Program-made: the position numbers and the translations under genes
Shown here: positions 1 through 5,822 of the stretch, piece after piece
How the letters are laid out: each line of letters starts with the position of its first letter
Numbering within the stretch: position 1 is the stretch's first letter
Notes under the pieces: model-generated
The model's input: the letters and a program-made list of their open reading frames with translations, nothing else
What the model was told of the DNA's origin: nothing
Database searches by the model: none
NCBI GenBank assembly: GCA_023391335.1
Contig: JAEWBG010000089.1
Location: 1-8,725 of the forward strand
Direction: 5' to 3'
Origin: Pseudomonadota bacterium
Lineage (GTDB): Bacteria > Pseudomonadota > Gammaproteobacteria > Steroidobacterales > Steroidobacteraceae
DNA: 8,725 bases

Positions 1-489
1 GCACTGCTGGATGACGCAGGCATCCTCACGGCCATGGCTTACGTGGATCTCAATCCGATCCGTGCTGGCATTGCCAAGACACCCGAAGACTCTGAATTCA
101 CCTCCATCTACCAGCGCATCCGCCAAACCACTGCCAGAAGCTCACCGAAACCGACCGATGAACGTCGCATACGACTGCGGCGATTTGCTGATCAAACTCA
201 AAGCACCAAGTCCGGGATTCCCTACACCTCTTTGGACTATCTGCAGCTTGTTGACTGGAGCGGACGCTCCATTCGGGAAGGCAAGCACGGACACATCGAT
301 GCAACCCTCCCGCCGATCCTTTCACGCCTGAGCATCGACCCGGAGATCTGGCAGCTCGCGATGGCTCGCAAGGGCACTGTTCTGGGCCGAGCGATGGGCA
401 AGCTCGATGTGATGCGACTACACGCCGCCACCCTCGGTCAGGCGTGGGTACGTGGAATGAAACGATCTGAGCGCATGTACGCGCGCTAA
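1..489 (+). CDS. REP-associated tyrosine transposase (RAYT, Y1/IS200-like), C-terminal part
   Basis: The gene is open at the left window edge and ends with TAA at 487-489, leaving 162 C-terminal residues. The piece begins in the end of the Y1 transposase domain: MAYVDLNPIRAGIA, followed by TPEDSEFTSI, is the signature seen in RAYT/TnpA_REP proteins of Gammaproteobacteria. The tail, with LDYLQLVDWSGRSIRE, LPPILSRLSID and a basic C-terminus, also matches the long C-terminal extension of proteobacterial RAYTs. The catalytic HUH motif and probably the nucleophilic tyrosine lie upstream of the window and cannot be judged. RAYTs are single-copy, domesticated relatives of IS200/IS605 transposases that bind and cleave REP hairpins carrying a GTAG/GGAG-type tetranucleotide. 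The repeat field immediately downstream (624-905) fits that association. I see no frameshift in the visible part. The family call is confident; activity is unknown. Confidence 0.9.
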   Translation, partial: ALLDDAGILTAMAYVDLNPIRAGIAKTPEDSEFTSIYQRIRQTTARSSPKPTDERRIRLRRFADQTQSTKSGIPYTSLDYLQLVDWSGRSIREGKHGHIDATLPPILSRLSIDPEIWQLAMARKGTVLGRAMGKLDVMRLHAATLGQAWVRGMKRSERMYAR

Positions 490-635
490 CTTCTGCACCA
501 CCCGTTCCAGTCGGGTACCTGCTATGCGAGGTCGTCCAGTTCTTCTGCGAACGCGGATTCCTCCCGGGCTAATCCGAATCTTTGTCGCGAATCTCCAGAT
601 ACTGACCTGAGGGTGTGGCGTCCATTCAAACCCTG

Positions 636-655
636 GAGCCGACGGGCTTCGACTC
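636..655 (+). repeat. REP-like imperfect hairpin with GGAG, copy 1
   Basis: The 20-nt stretch folds as GAG/CTC closing pairs, a C-A mismatch, CGA/TCG pairs, a C-T mismatch, and a G-C pair around a tiny loop. A bulged or mismatched stem is usual for REP elements. GGAG at 635-638 abuts and partly overlaps the stem base, resembling the tetranucleotide recognised by RAYT proteins. Assignment as a substrate of the adjacent transposase is inference. Confidence 0.5.
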
Positions 656-665
656 ACGCAATCTG

Positions 666-905
666 TGGGTGTCCAACATAGAGAGGACAGCAAGGGTGGC
701 TCGATGTAATTGGTGGATGTCCAAGAGCGGCACAATTCAACCCCTGGAGCCGACGGGCTTCGACTCACTCAATCTGTGGGTGTCCAACGTAGAGAGGACA
801 GCAAGGGTGGCTCGATGTTATTGGTGGATGTCCAAGAACGGGGCAATGCATGGGTGTCCAAGCATGAAGGATCATGGGTGTCCAAGGATGAAGGTGGGTG
901 TCCAA
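666..905 (+). repeat. Cluster of seven GGGTGTCCAA-type motifs
   Basis: The motif TGG(G/A)TGTCCAA starts at 666, 714, 777, 825, 851, 875 and 895. The first four belong to the 111-bp repeats (GGGTGTCCAA and GGATGTCCAA forms alternating). The last three lie downstream at 24- and 20-bp steps and are each followed by a (G/C)(C/G)ATGAAG-like tail, so a second, shorter repeat of about 20-24 bp extends the array. All seven are in the same orientation as the transposase gene. The function is unknown; I read them as part of the RAYT-associated repeat field. Confidence 0.75.
747..766 (+). repeat. REP-like imperfect hairpin with GGAG, copy 2
   Basis: This is identical to the hairpin at 636-655 and in the same orientation, exactly one 111-bp period downstream, with GGAG at 746-749. 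The 20-nt hairpin is unchanged while the surrounding unit has diverged at several sites. That is compatible with conservation of the structured core, but the element is too short to prove it. Confidence 0.5.
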
Positions 906-1007
906 CGATGAAGAGAGGGGATCGCGAACGCATCAATGGATGCACTGCACAGGGATCCCAATCTTCGAATCGCTGCGCGACGTCGACTTGGACTCCGGCT
1001 GTAGAAC

Positions 1008-3023
1008 CTACTGCTGCGTCTGATGCCGTGGATCAATCGAGATCACGCGTGAGCGGCCGAAATCAGAGAGTGGGCCTGGGTATCGCTTCGAGCGCGTTCT
1101 GTTGCCAAATAAATCGCTGTCGATGTGATCGAACACGGGGACCTTATTGAACTTTGAATCGTGGTTGACCGTGAGTTCTAGGCGATCGGGATCGACCTGA
1201 ACTTCGAGATCGGAAACGCTCCCATGGCGATCCCATCCATGCGACTGCCAGGCAGTGAAATCAAACCACCGCACGGCATCGGTCGTGCCGAGACCTCCGA
1301 CGCGTTGTGGCGAGCCGGCATACGTGTTGCCGTCCGATTGGTTTTGCTCATCGACGAATACAACACCGCCATTGTTGCAGCCGGCGAAAATGTTGTTGTC
1401 GATCTGGTGATCGCGCCCATTGCCGGCGCCATTTCGTTCCGGACGCAGTACCGAATAGACACCGACGTTGTCGCAGCGGCCGATGAGATTCTGCGCGACG
1501 ATTTGTTTTTCTGACGCGTGCAAGAAAATGCCGGAGCCCGCCGCACCACGCTGACCTGGCGTGCCCGGTTCCGCATTGCGCACATCCCAGATGATGTTGT
1601 TGTCGATTTGATTCTCGGCGCGATTCATTTCCATGTGGATCGCGGCACTGACGCTGACAACGTCAGCAAAGACATTGCCGGTCACGCGACTATTTTGGTT
1701 GCCGCTATCCAGCCATAACGCGTTCGCATGCCGAATGTGACGAATCACGTTGCGACGAAACAGCAGATTGCGCGAGAAATGAAACTTGGCGCCCGCCGCT
1801 TCCCATGCGCGTTCCGCGTCTTGCCAGCCCACCCATTCGATCAAGTTGTCTTCGATCAGCGTGTCCTTCGTGCCCATGCCGCCGAGACCCTCGACGCCGA
1901 TATAACGAATCGTGTTGCCGCGAACGATGTGAGATTCGCCCGCCATTGGCGCCGGTGCGAAATTCCAATCCTTGTTGCCGATATCCAGACCCACGCCATT
2001 CGCCCATTCGATGGTGTTGCCTTCGATGATCCAGTGATTGCCGCCATTCGTGGACACAAGTCCCCGCTGCGGCGGCGGGAATGCGTTGCCGGCATGTTGG
2101 AACGTGATGCCCTTGATGCGGATGTAACCGAGGCCTGCTACTTGAGGAACGAAGGCTTGTTCGCGCGTTGTCACTTCAACCAGCGAGGTGTTCGGATCGC
2201 CAGAGGCAACACGTATGTGCAACACATTGCCCTGATGCTCGATCCAGAATCTGCCTTCTGGCGAGCCACCCACTTCCTGCATGATCGGCGCGCCTCGCGC
2301 GCGCGAAGGTAACCCGCTGCGCGTCGGCGGTGTGGGCGCGTCAGGCGAGCCAGGCAACGCTGTGCTTAACAGCTCGCGATATTGTTCGACGGGCTCGAGC
2401 GGCCGGCCATCGACGAAGATCATTCCGCGGCGACGGAAGTAGGGGCCCATGTCGACGCTCTTCGTGTTCAGCCAAATCCAATCGCCAGGCACATTCGCCA
2501 ACGCGAATGGGTTGTACGCATCGGGAAACATTGCGCCTGAAAGCGCATGCTCCCAAATCTTCACGTTGCCTTGATCGTTGCCGCGCACGGTGCGAACACT
2601 CGGCTCCCAATTGCGCAGCACTTCAGATGCCTTTACGACGACGGTCGCACCTGGAGCAGCTTCGTAACTGATCATCTTGTCCGGTCCCGTGCCGCCGCGC
2701 GCCGGACGAATGCATTCGCGATATTCACCGGAGGCAATCACCACACGCTCGCCGGGCTGCAGAATCTCCGCTGCTTTGCTGATGGTGCGAAATGGGTGCT
2801 CCTGAGTTCCCGCGCCTTCATCGCTACTCGCGGACGAATTTGCATCGACGTAGTACGTCTTCGAAAACTTAAGCGGCTGCTCCCAAAATACGAAGTTGGT
2901 GCCGTCGGGGAGACGAGCCTCGCTTGCGCCAGCCGATGGACTGATGAGGCAAACAAGTAAGCATGCCATCCAGCCAAGCGCGCCGGCGCAGCGACGGTTC
3001 GCGTGAGTTGATTCGGCTGACAT
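1008..3023 (-). CDS. Secreted right-handed parallel beta-helix protein (pectate-lyase-like fold)
   Basis: This encodes 671 residues from the ATG at 3023. That start is preferred over in-frame ATGs further upstream (3029 and 3092) because GAGGA lies five bases before it. The N-terminus is an export signal: two arginines at 10-11, a hydrophobic core GWMACLLVCLI, and a likely cleavage site after AGA at 31-33. Residues 56-105 (TYYVDAN, EHPFRTISKAAEILQPGERVVIASGEY) are the DUF1565/N-cap opening typical of extracellular beta-helix polysaccharide-active enzymes. Residues 140-295 form a less typical insert. From about 298 to 570 come repeated beta-helix coils with Asn-ladder motifs (EGNTIEW, RGNTIRY, EDNLIEW, RRNVIRH, TGNVF, DNNIIWD, DNNIFAG). 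The C-terminus (FTAWQSHGWDRH, VQVDPD) resembles the tail of many beta-helix glycosidases. It could be a polysaccharide lyase or a glycoside hydrolase. No catalytic triad can be assigned, so the substrate is open. It lies 150 bp downstream of the sterol desaturase on the same strand. Confidence 0.85.
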   Translation of the reverse strand: MSAESTHANRRCAGALGWMACLLVCLISPSAGASEARLPDGTNFVFWEQPLKFSKTYYVDANSSASSDEGAGTQEHPFRTISKAAEILQPGERVVIASGEYRECIRPARGGTGPDKMISYEAAPGATVVVKASEVLRNWEPSVRTVRGNDQGNVKIWEHALSGAMFPDAYNPFALANVPGDWIWLNTKSVDMGPYFRRRGMIFVDGRPLEPVEQYRELLSTALPGSPDAPTPPTRSGLPSRARGAPIMQEVGGSPEGRFWIEHQGNVLHIRVASGDPNTSLVEVTTREQAFVPQVAGLGYIRIKGITFQHAGNAFPPPQRGLVSTNGGNHWIIEGNTIEWANGVGLDIGNKDWNFAPAPMAGESHIVRGNTIRYIGVEGLGGMGTKDTLIEDNLIEWVGWQDAERAWEAAGAKFHFSRNLLFRRNVIRHIRHANALWLDSGNQNSRVTGNVFADVVSVSAAIHMEMNRAENQIDNNIIWDVRNAEPGTPGQRGAAGSGIFLHASEKQIVAQNLIGRCDNVGVYSVLRPERNGAGNGRDHQIDNNIFAGCNNGGVVFVDEQNQSDGNTYAGSPQRVGGLGTTDAVRWFDFTAWQSHGWDRHGSVSDLEVQVDPDRLELTVNHDSKFNKVPVFDHIDSDLFGNRTRSKRYPGPLSDFGRSRVISIDPRHQTQQ

Positions 3024-3028
3024 GAACA

Positions 3029-3033
3029 TCCTC
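3029..3033 (-). promoter_or_regulatory. Ribosome binding site deciding the beta-helix gene start
   Basis: On the minus strand GAGGA is followed by five bases (TGTTC) and the ATG at 3023. The ATG at 3029 overlaps this site and so cannot use it, and the ATG at 3092 has no comparable site. This places the start directly before a good signal peptide. Confidence 0.65.
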
Positions 3034-3139
3034 GATGTGTGGCGAGCGGCGGGCTGAAGCAGCAAGAGAGCCATCCACATTCTCTGCCGCATTCACGCGC
3101 TAGGCCACACGCGTCGACATTTCTCGACCGTGATGTCGC

Positions 3140-3174
3140 GATCGATATGCGTGCCGAACTAACGCGTATCGATC
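3140..3174 (-). other. 12-bp inverted repeat at the desaturase stop codon
   Basis: The arms GATCGATATGCG (3140-3151) and CGCGTATCGATC (3163-3174) are complementary except at one position, around an 11-base loop. The right arm begins inside the TAG stop codon of the desaturase gene. Transcribed leftward, the stem would be eight pairs, an A-C mismatch, then three pairs. No T-tract follows, so it is not a classical intrinsic terminator. It could be an RNA 3' structure, a protein site, or a partial transcription barrier before the beta-helix gene. Confidence 0.45.
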
Positions 3175-3953
3175 TACACGGCAGCTCTCACTCTGCCGCG
3201 ACTGCTATTGCCGTACGTTTGCCGGTTGACGTCCCGCAGCGCGAGGATCGAGAAAAGCTTTCGATCGGCCGGAGATTCAAAGCCGCACTGGCCTTCAAAG
3301 CGTTTTGGATTGCGGAACGTTCCGAACAACAGATCCCAAATCGGAAGGTCACCGTAATTGTCGGCATGCACACCAAGCCGGTGATGTTCACAGTGTGCTT
3401 CGGGACGCTGAATCAAATAGCCGAGCCACTGCGGAGTGTGAACGTTCCAATGCTGGAACAGTCCGTAGAACGCAGCCATGTAACTTGTGAGTGCCGCGGC
3501 TAACGGATCGAGGCCGAGCACGATCACCGTCACGAACAACTGCATCAGGATCTGCACGACCATTTCGATTGGATGGAAAAGCACGGATCCCGAGATGTCC
3601 ACTCGTTGCGGGCTGTGGTGAAGCTGATGCGTCATTCTCCACAGCCAAGGAACGGTGTGAGCCGTGCGATGAAACGCATACGCGAGCCCGGACAGAACGA
3701 AGTAACCAACCAGCATCCCACCGACGATCCCGAGCCCGCGGCCGTCCAGCCAACGATGTTGTTTGAGCCAAGTAGGATCGACGAGAAGCGGGACGAGCGT
3801 AGACAGCGTGCCCATCAACAATAGAAAGCCGACACCCAAGACCCGCCAACCTTGCCGCGCGGGAAAATGACGGGCCGGAAATCGCCATTCGATGGCGAGC
3901 ATGAGCAAATAGGTGGAAGGGACGAGGAGCCCGACGATGTCGACGGATTGCAT
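3174..3953 (-). CDS. Sterol desaturase / fatty acid hydroxylase superfamily membrane protein
   Basis: This 259-residue integral membrane di-iron oxygenase is close to the usual bacterial length for the family. The eight-histidine clusters are visible: HRTAH (95-99), HQLHH (109-113) and HCEHH (187-191). Supporting histidines occur in FHPIE (127), QHWNVH (168, 172) and GVHADNYGDLPIWDLLFGT (196), the last being a family signature. Hydrophobic stretches at about 7-21, 38-58, 74-94 and 132-162 provide membrane segments, which places the metal site on the cytoplasmic face as in the family. Members hydroxylate or desaturate sterols, carotenoids, lipid acyl chains or ether lipids; the substrate here cannot be told. 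GGGAG at 3960-3964 sits six bases before the ATG. The gene is divergent from a TetR regulator with two operators between them, so repression by that regulator is the natural reading. Confidence 0.9.
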   Translation of the reverse strand: MQSVDIVGLLVPSTYLLMLAIEWRFPARHFPARQGWRVLGVGFLLLMGTLSTLVPLLVDPTWLKQHRWLDGRGLGIVGGMLVGYFVLSGLAYAFHRTAHTVPWLWRMTHQLHHSPQRVDISGSVLFHPIEMVVQILMQLFVTVIVLGLDPLAAALTSYMAAFYGLFQHWNVHTPQWLGYLIQRPEAHCEHHRLGVHADNYGDLPIWDLLFGTFRNPKRFEGQCGFESPADRKLFSILALRDVNRQTYGNSSRGRVRAAV

Positions 3954-3978
3954 GGCGATCTCCCAATGCTTTCTGCTA

Positions 3979-3993
3979 CCTTACGGTGTAAGG
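3979..3993. promoter_or_regulatory. Operator 1: CCTTAC-N3-GTAAGG palindrome
   Basis: This is a perfect six-base inverted repeat with spacer GGT. It lies just downstream of the predicted transcription start for the desaturase gene (about 3996) and before that gene's ribosome binding site, so a bound repressor would block early elongation. Its identity with the half-sites at 4011-4025 and its location beside a TetR gene make it a likely TetR operator. Confidence 0.75.
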
Positions 3994-4002
3994 GTCGAGG
4001 GA

Positions 4003-4031
4003 ACTATTGTCCTTACAGCGTAAGGTGTCAA
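4003..4031 (-). promoter_or_regulatory. Sigma70-type promoter for the desaturase gene
   Basis: Reading leftward, a perfect -35 TTGACA (4026-4031) is followed by 17 bp and then AATAGT (4003-4008), which matches the -10 consensus at four of six positions. The predicted start is near 3996, giving a leader of about 43 bases before the ATG at 3953. The palindromic operator 4011-4025 fills the spacer. No equally good promoter is visible for the rightward TetR gene. Confidence 0.6.
4011..4025. promoter_or_regulatory. Operator 2: CCTTAC-N3-GTAAGG palindrome
   Basis: This is a perfect six-base inverted repeat with spacer AGC and the same half-sites as operator 1, 32 bp away centre to centre, about three helical turns. 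It occupies most of the 17-bp spacer of the leftward TTGACA promoter. Its right half (AAGG, 4022-4025) is also the best Shine-Dalgarno-like sequence before the TetR ATG at 4036. Occupancy would repress the desaturase promoter and probably the regulator's own expression. Confidence 0.78.
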
Positions 4032-4035
4032 GCCC

Positions 4036-4731
4036 ATGCTCAAGAAAGTCAGATCCAAGAAGGCAAAATCAGGCGATGTTGCACCGCTCACGCCCGAGAG
4101 GATCGTGATGGCGGCCTTGGAACTCATCAACAAGCACGGTCTGGCCGCGTTCAGCACCCGGCAGCTCGGCGAGCGTCTCGGTTGCGAGGCGATGAGCATC
4201 TATCATCACTTCAAGAGCAAGCAGCATTTACTGGATGCGTTAGTCGACCATGCGATCGCATCGGTCGACGTGCCCGTCGAGGGTGACGATGCAGAGCAAG
4301 ATCTGCGGCGGTGCTTGCATTCGTATCGCGACATGGCGCGGCGCTGGCCAGGCCTATTTCCTCTGGTCGCCACGCACCGACTGAACACACCGACGGGCGT
4401 TCGCTTTATCGATTCAGTGTTGCGATTGATTCGTCGGATCGAACCCAATGCGGAGAAGGCCGCGCGTCAATTTCGCGCACTGGGTTACTACCTGATCGGC
4501 GCCTGCCTCGACGAGACGGCTGGCTACGCACGAGGACCATCGGCAGCTGAACCCGTCAGTGACGATTTCGTCGCTCGTGAGTGCCCCAATCTCATCGCGG
4601 CCGCGCCTTTTTTTCAGGAGAAGCACTGGGATGCCACGTTCGATTACGGCATCGATGCGTTGCTGGCAGGAACTGTCGAACGCGCCGATCTCAAGAGCAA
4701 GACTGCCCGCTCGCGAACCAAGGCGAAATGA
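4036..4731 (+). CDS. TetR/AcrR family transcriptional regulator
   Basis: The protein has 231 residues. After a basic N-terminal tail (KKVRSKKAK), residues 20-66 form the TetR DNA-binding domain: ERIVMAALELINKHGLAAFSTRQLGERLGCEAMSIYHHFKSK, with the helix-turn-helix at about 40-59 and the family YHHFKSK ending. Residues 80-215 form the helical ligand/dimer domain, closest in style to the TetR_C class (SYRDMARRWPGLFPLVATHRL, ALGYYLIGACLDETAGYA). The C-terminus is basic (KSKTARSRTKAK). TAA at 4021-4023 is in frame upstream, so the ATG at 4036 is the earliest possible start. The only Shine-Dalgarno-like sequence (AAGG, 4022-4025) lies ten bases away, inside operator 2. It is divergent from the desaturase, and autorepression plus control of that gene is inferred from the two palindromes. 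The ligand is unknown; a lipid or hydrophobic molecule is plausible given the target. Confidence 0.92.
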   Translation: MLKKVRSKKAKSGDVAPLTPERIVMAALELINKHGLAAFSTRQLGERLGCEAMSIYHHFKSKQHLLDALVDHAIASVDVPVEGDDAEQDLRRCLHSYRDMARRWPGLFPLVATHRLNTPTGVRFIDSVLRLIRRIEPNAEKAARQFRALGYYLIGACLDETAGYARGPSAAEPVSDDFVARECPNLIAAAPFFQEKHWDATFDYGIDALLAGTVERADLKSKTARSRTKAK

Positions 4732-4829
4732 CATCTCAATCTTGAGCACGCGTCTCAGAGGGCAGATCTTGGCGTCACGAAATCGCGAGCGAAGTCAGCA
4801 AATGCAGATCGTTTTACATCCTGCAAGGC

Positions 4830-5822
4830 TCAATTGCGTGCCGCGAGACTCGCAGCTTGTTTCAAGGCCTCAATGAGACTGCCTTCATCCGCGATGCCTT
4901 TACCGGCGATGTCGAATGCCGTGCCGTGATCGACCGACGTTCGAACGACGGGCAAGCCGATCGTAATGTTCACGCCTGACTCCAAGCCGAGTACTTTGAT
5001 CGGCCCGTGCCCCTGGTCGTGATACATCGCCACAACGATGTCGTAGTCGCCGCGAGCGGCGAGGAAGAACAATGTATCAGCGGGAAGCGGACCGCGCACA
5101 TCCCATCCCTTCACGCGACATGCGGCCACGGCAGGCTCGATTTTTTCTGCTTCTTCGCCGCGACCGAAGAGCCCGTTTTCTCCTGCGTGAGGGTTGATGC
5201 CGCACACCCCGATGCGAGGTGACGCGATTCCCGCCTTCATTAATGTGTGGTGCGCGCGAGCGATGACTCGCTCCACTAGAGGCGCATCGATTTTCTCGAT
5301 CGCATCGAGCAGGCCAATGTGCGTCGTGACGTGAATGACGCGCAGCTTGGGTGCGACCAACATCATCGACACTTCCGGCGTGCTGGTCAGAGCGGCGAGC
5401 AATTCGGTGTGCCCTGGATACTTGTGGCCGGCGGCGTGCAATGCTTCCTTGCTCAAGGGCGCAGTGCAGATAGCTTGTGCATCCCCATCCTGCACGATGC
5501 GCACTGCACGTTCGATGTAGCGATATGCCGCCTCGCCGGACATAGCTGAGACTTGTCCGAATGGCTGATTCGCTGGAGTCAGGCGCAAGTCGATGCATTG
5601 AACGCGACCGTTCGAATACTGAGCCTCTGCAGGGGAAGCCAAACTATCGACAACGAGGTCTGAGCCAACGATGTGCGCAGCTTCGCGCAGCCGACCCGCA
5701 TCGCCAACGACGAGAGGGCGACACAATGCATGCACTTCCGCTCGGGCCAGTGCCTTCATGATGATCTCTGGGCCGATTCCCGAAGGATCGCCCATGGTGA
5801 TCGCAATGACTGGCAGCGTCAT
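4830..5822 (-). CDS. pdxA2: PdxA2-type 4-phospho-D-threonate/D-erythronate 3-dehydrogenase
   Basis: The protein has 330 residues from an ATG that overlaps the upstream kinase stop (ATGA), so translation is coupled. It belongs to the PdxA family: AITMGDPSGIGPEI near the N-terminus, TAPLSKEALHAAGHKYPGHTE with substrate-binding His138/Thr139, and metal-ligand histidines corresponding to His168 (HVTTHIG), His212 (GINPHAGE) and His268 (MYHDQG). The sequence after the last ligand reads HDQGHGPIKVLG, whereas the vitamin B6 enzyme typically has HDQGLPVLK. The former is characteristic of the PdxA2 subgroup. PdxA2 enzymes oxidise 4-phospho-D-threonate (or the erythronate isomer) with NAD, and the 3-keto acid decarboxylates to dihydroxyacetone phosphate. 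It is the last gene of the permease-kinase-PdxA operon, which supports catabolism over pyridoxal phosphate synthesis. An in-frame upstream ATG at 5867 would lie well inside the kinase and is unlikely. The exact stereoisomer is inferred. Confidence 0.88.
   Translation of the reverse strand: MTLPVIAITMGDPSGIGPEIIMKALARAEVHALCRPLVVGDAGRLREAAHIVGSDLVVDSLASPAEAQYSNGRVQCIDLRLTPANQPFGQVSAMSGEAAYRYIERAVRIVQDGDAQAICTAPLSKEALHAAGHKYPGHTELLAALTSTPEVSMMLVAPKLRVIHVTTHIGLLDAIEKIDAPLVERVIARAHHTLMKAGIASPRIGVCGINPHAGENGLFGRGEEAEKIEPAVAACRVKGWDVRGPLPADTLFFLAARGDYDIVVAMYHDQGHGPIKVLGLESGVNITIGLPVVRTSVDHGTAFDIAGKGIADEGSLIEALKQAASLAARN

Larger units (their letters stand above)
624..845 (+). repeat. Two-copy 111-bp tandem direct repeat
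   Basis: Copy 1 is 624-734 and copy 2 is 735-845, head to tail with no gap. By hand alignment they differ at about seven positions (near 94% identity) with no indels. Each copy contains, in order, ATTCAA, a GGAG-linked imperfect hairpin, TGGGTGTCCAA, a GAGAGGACAGCAAGGGTGG stretch and TGGATGTCCAA. Three of the differences cluster in the last ten bases. The length is a multiple of three, so a reading frame passes through both copies. That is a property of the period and not, in my view, evidence of coding. The position directly behind a RAYT gene suggests REP/BIME-like elements. Confidence 0.9.
490..1007. other. Gene-poor repeat-rich stretch downstream of the RAYT
   Basis: I find no convincing protein gene in these 518 bases. 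The open frames here translate the repeats themselves into Trp/Arg-rich low-plausibility peptides with no recognisable domain. The content is a 111-bp direct repeat in two copies, REP-like hairpins inside it, and a run of short GGGTGTCCAA motifs up to about 905. Just after the transposase stop there is also a weak stem, ACCCG (500-504) with CGGGT (512-516), without a T-tract. A second weak stem is CGGATT (554-559) with AATCCG (571-576). From about 912 to 1007 I see nothing specific. Both flanking genes read toward this stretch (transposase on +, beta-helix gene on -), so it is a convergent 3' region. Confidence 0.7.

Noticed and set aside
490..905. CRISPR array
   Set aside because: The repeats are either a two-copy 111-bp duplication or short motifs at uneven spacing. 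There are no regular 25-40 bp repeats with unique spacers and no cas genes.
615..911. Open frame through the 111-bp repeats (98 residues, with a duplicated 37-residue unit)
   Set aside because: The period is a multiple of three, so the frame stays open by construction. There is no ribosome binding site, no recognisable domain and a Trp/Arg-rich odd composition. A second frame (710-1150) is equally open.
1728..2312. 194-residue open frame opposite the beta-helix gene
   Set aside because: It is antisense to a gene with clear signal peptide and beta-helix coils, and it has no domain or start signal of its own. Long antisense frames are expected in GC-rich coding DNA.
3388..3966. 192-residue minus-strand frame overlapping the sterol desaturase
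   Set aside because: It is in a different frame from the histidine-cluster protein, is Arg/His/Ser-rich as shifted frames are, and lacks any family motif.
4732..4829. Possible bidirectional terminator between the convergent tetR and pdxA2 genes
   Set aside because: Only weak 5-bp stems are present (CTCAA/TTGAG near 4735-4746; TGCAG/CTGCA at 4803-4825), with no adjacent T-tract on the proper side. Not enough to call a terminator.
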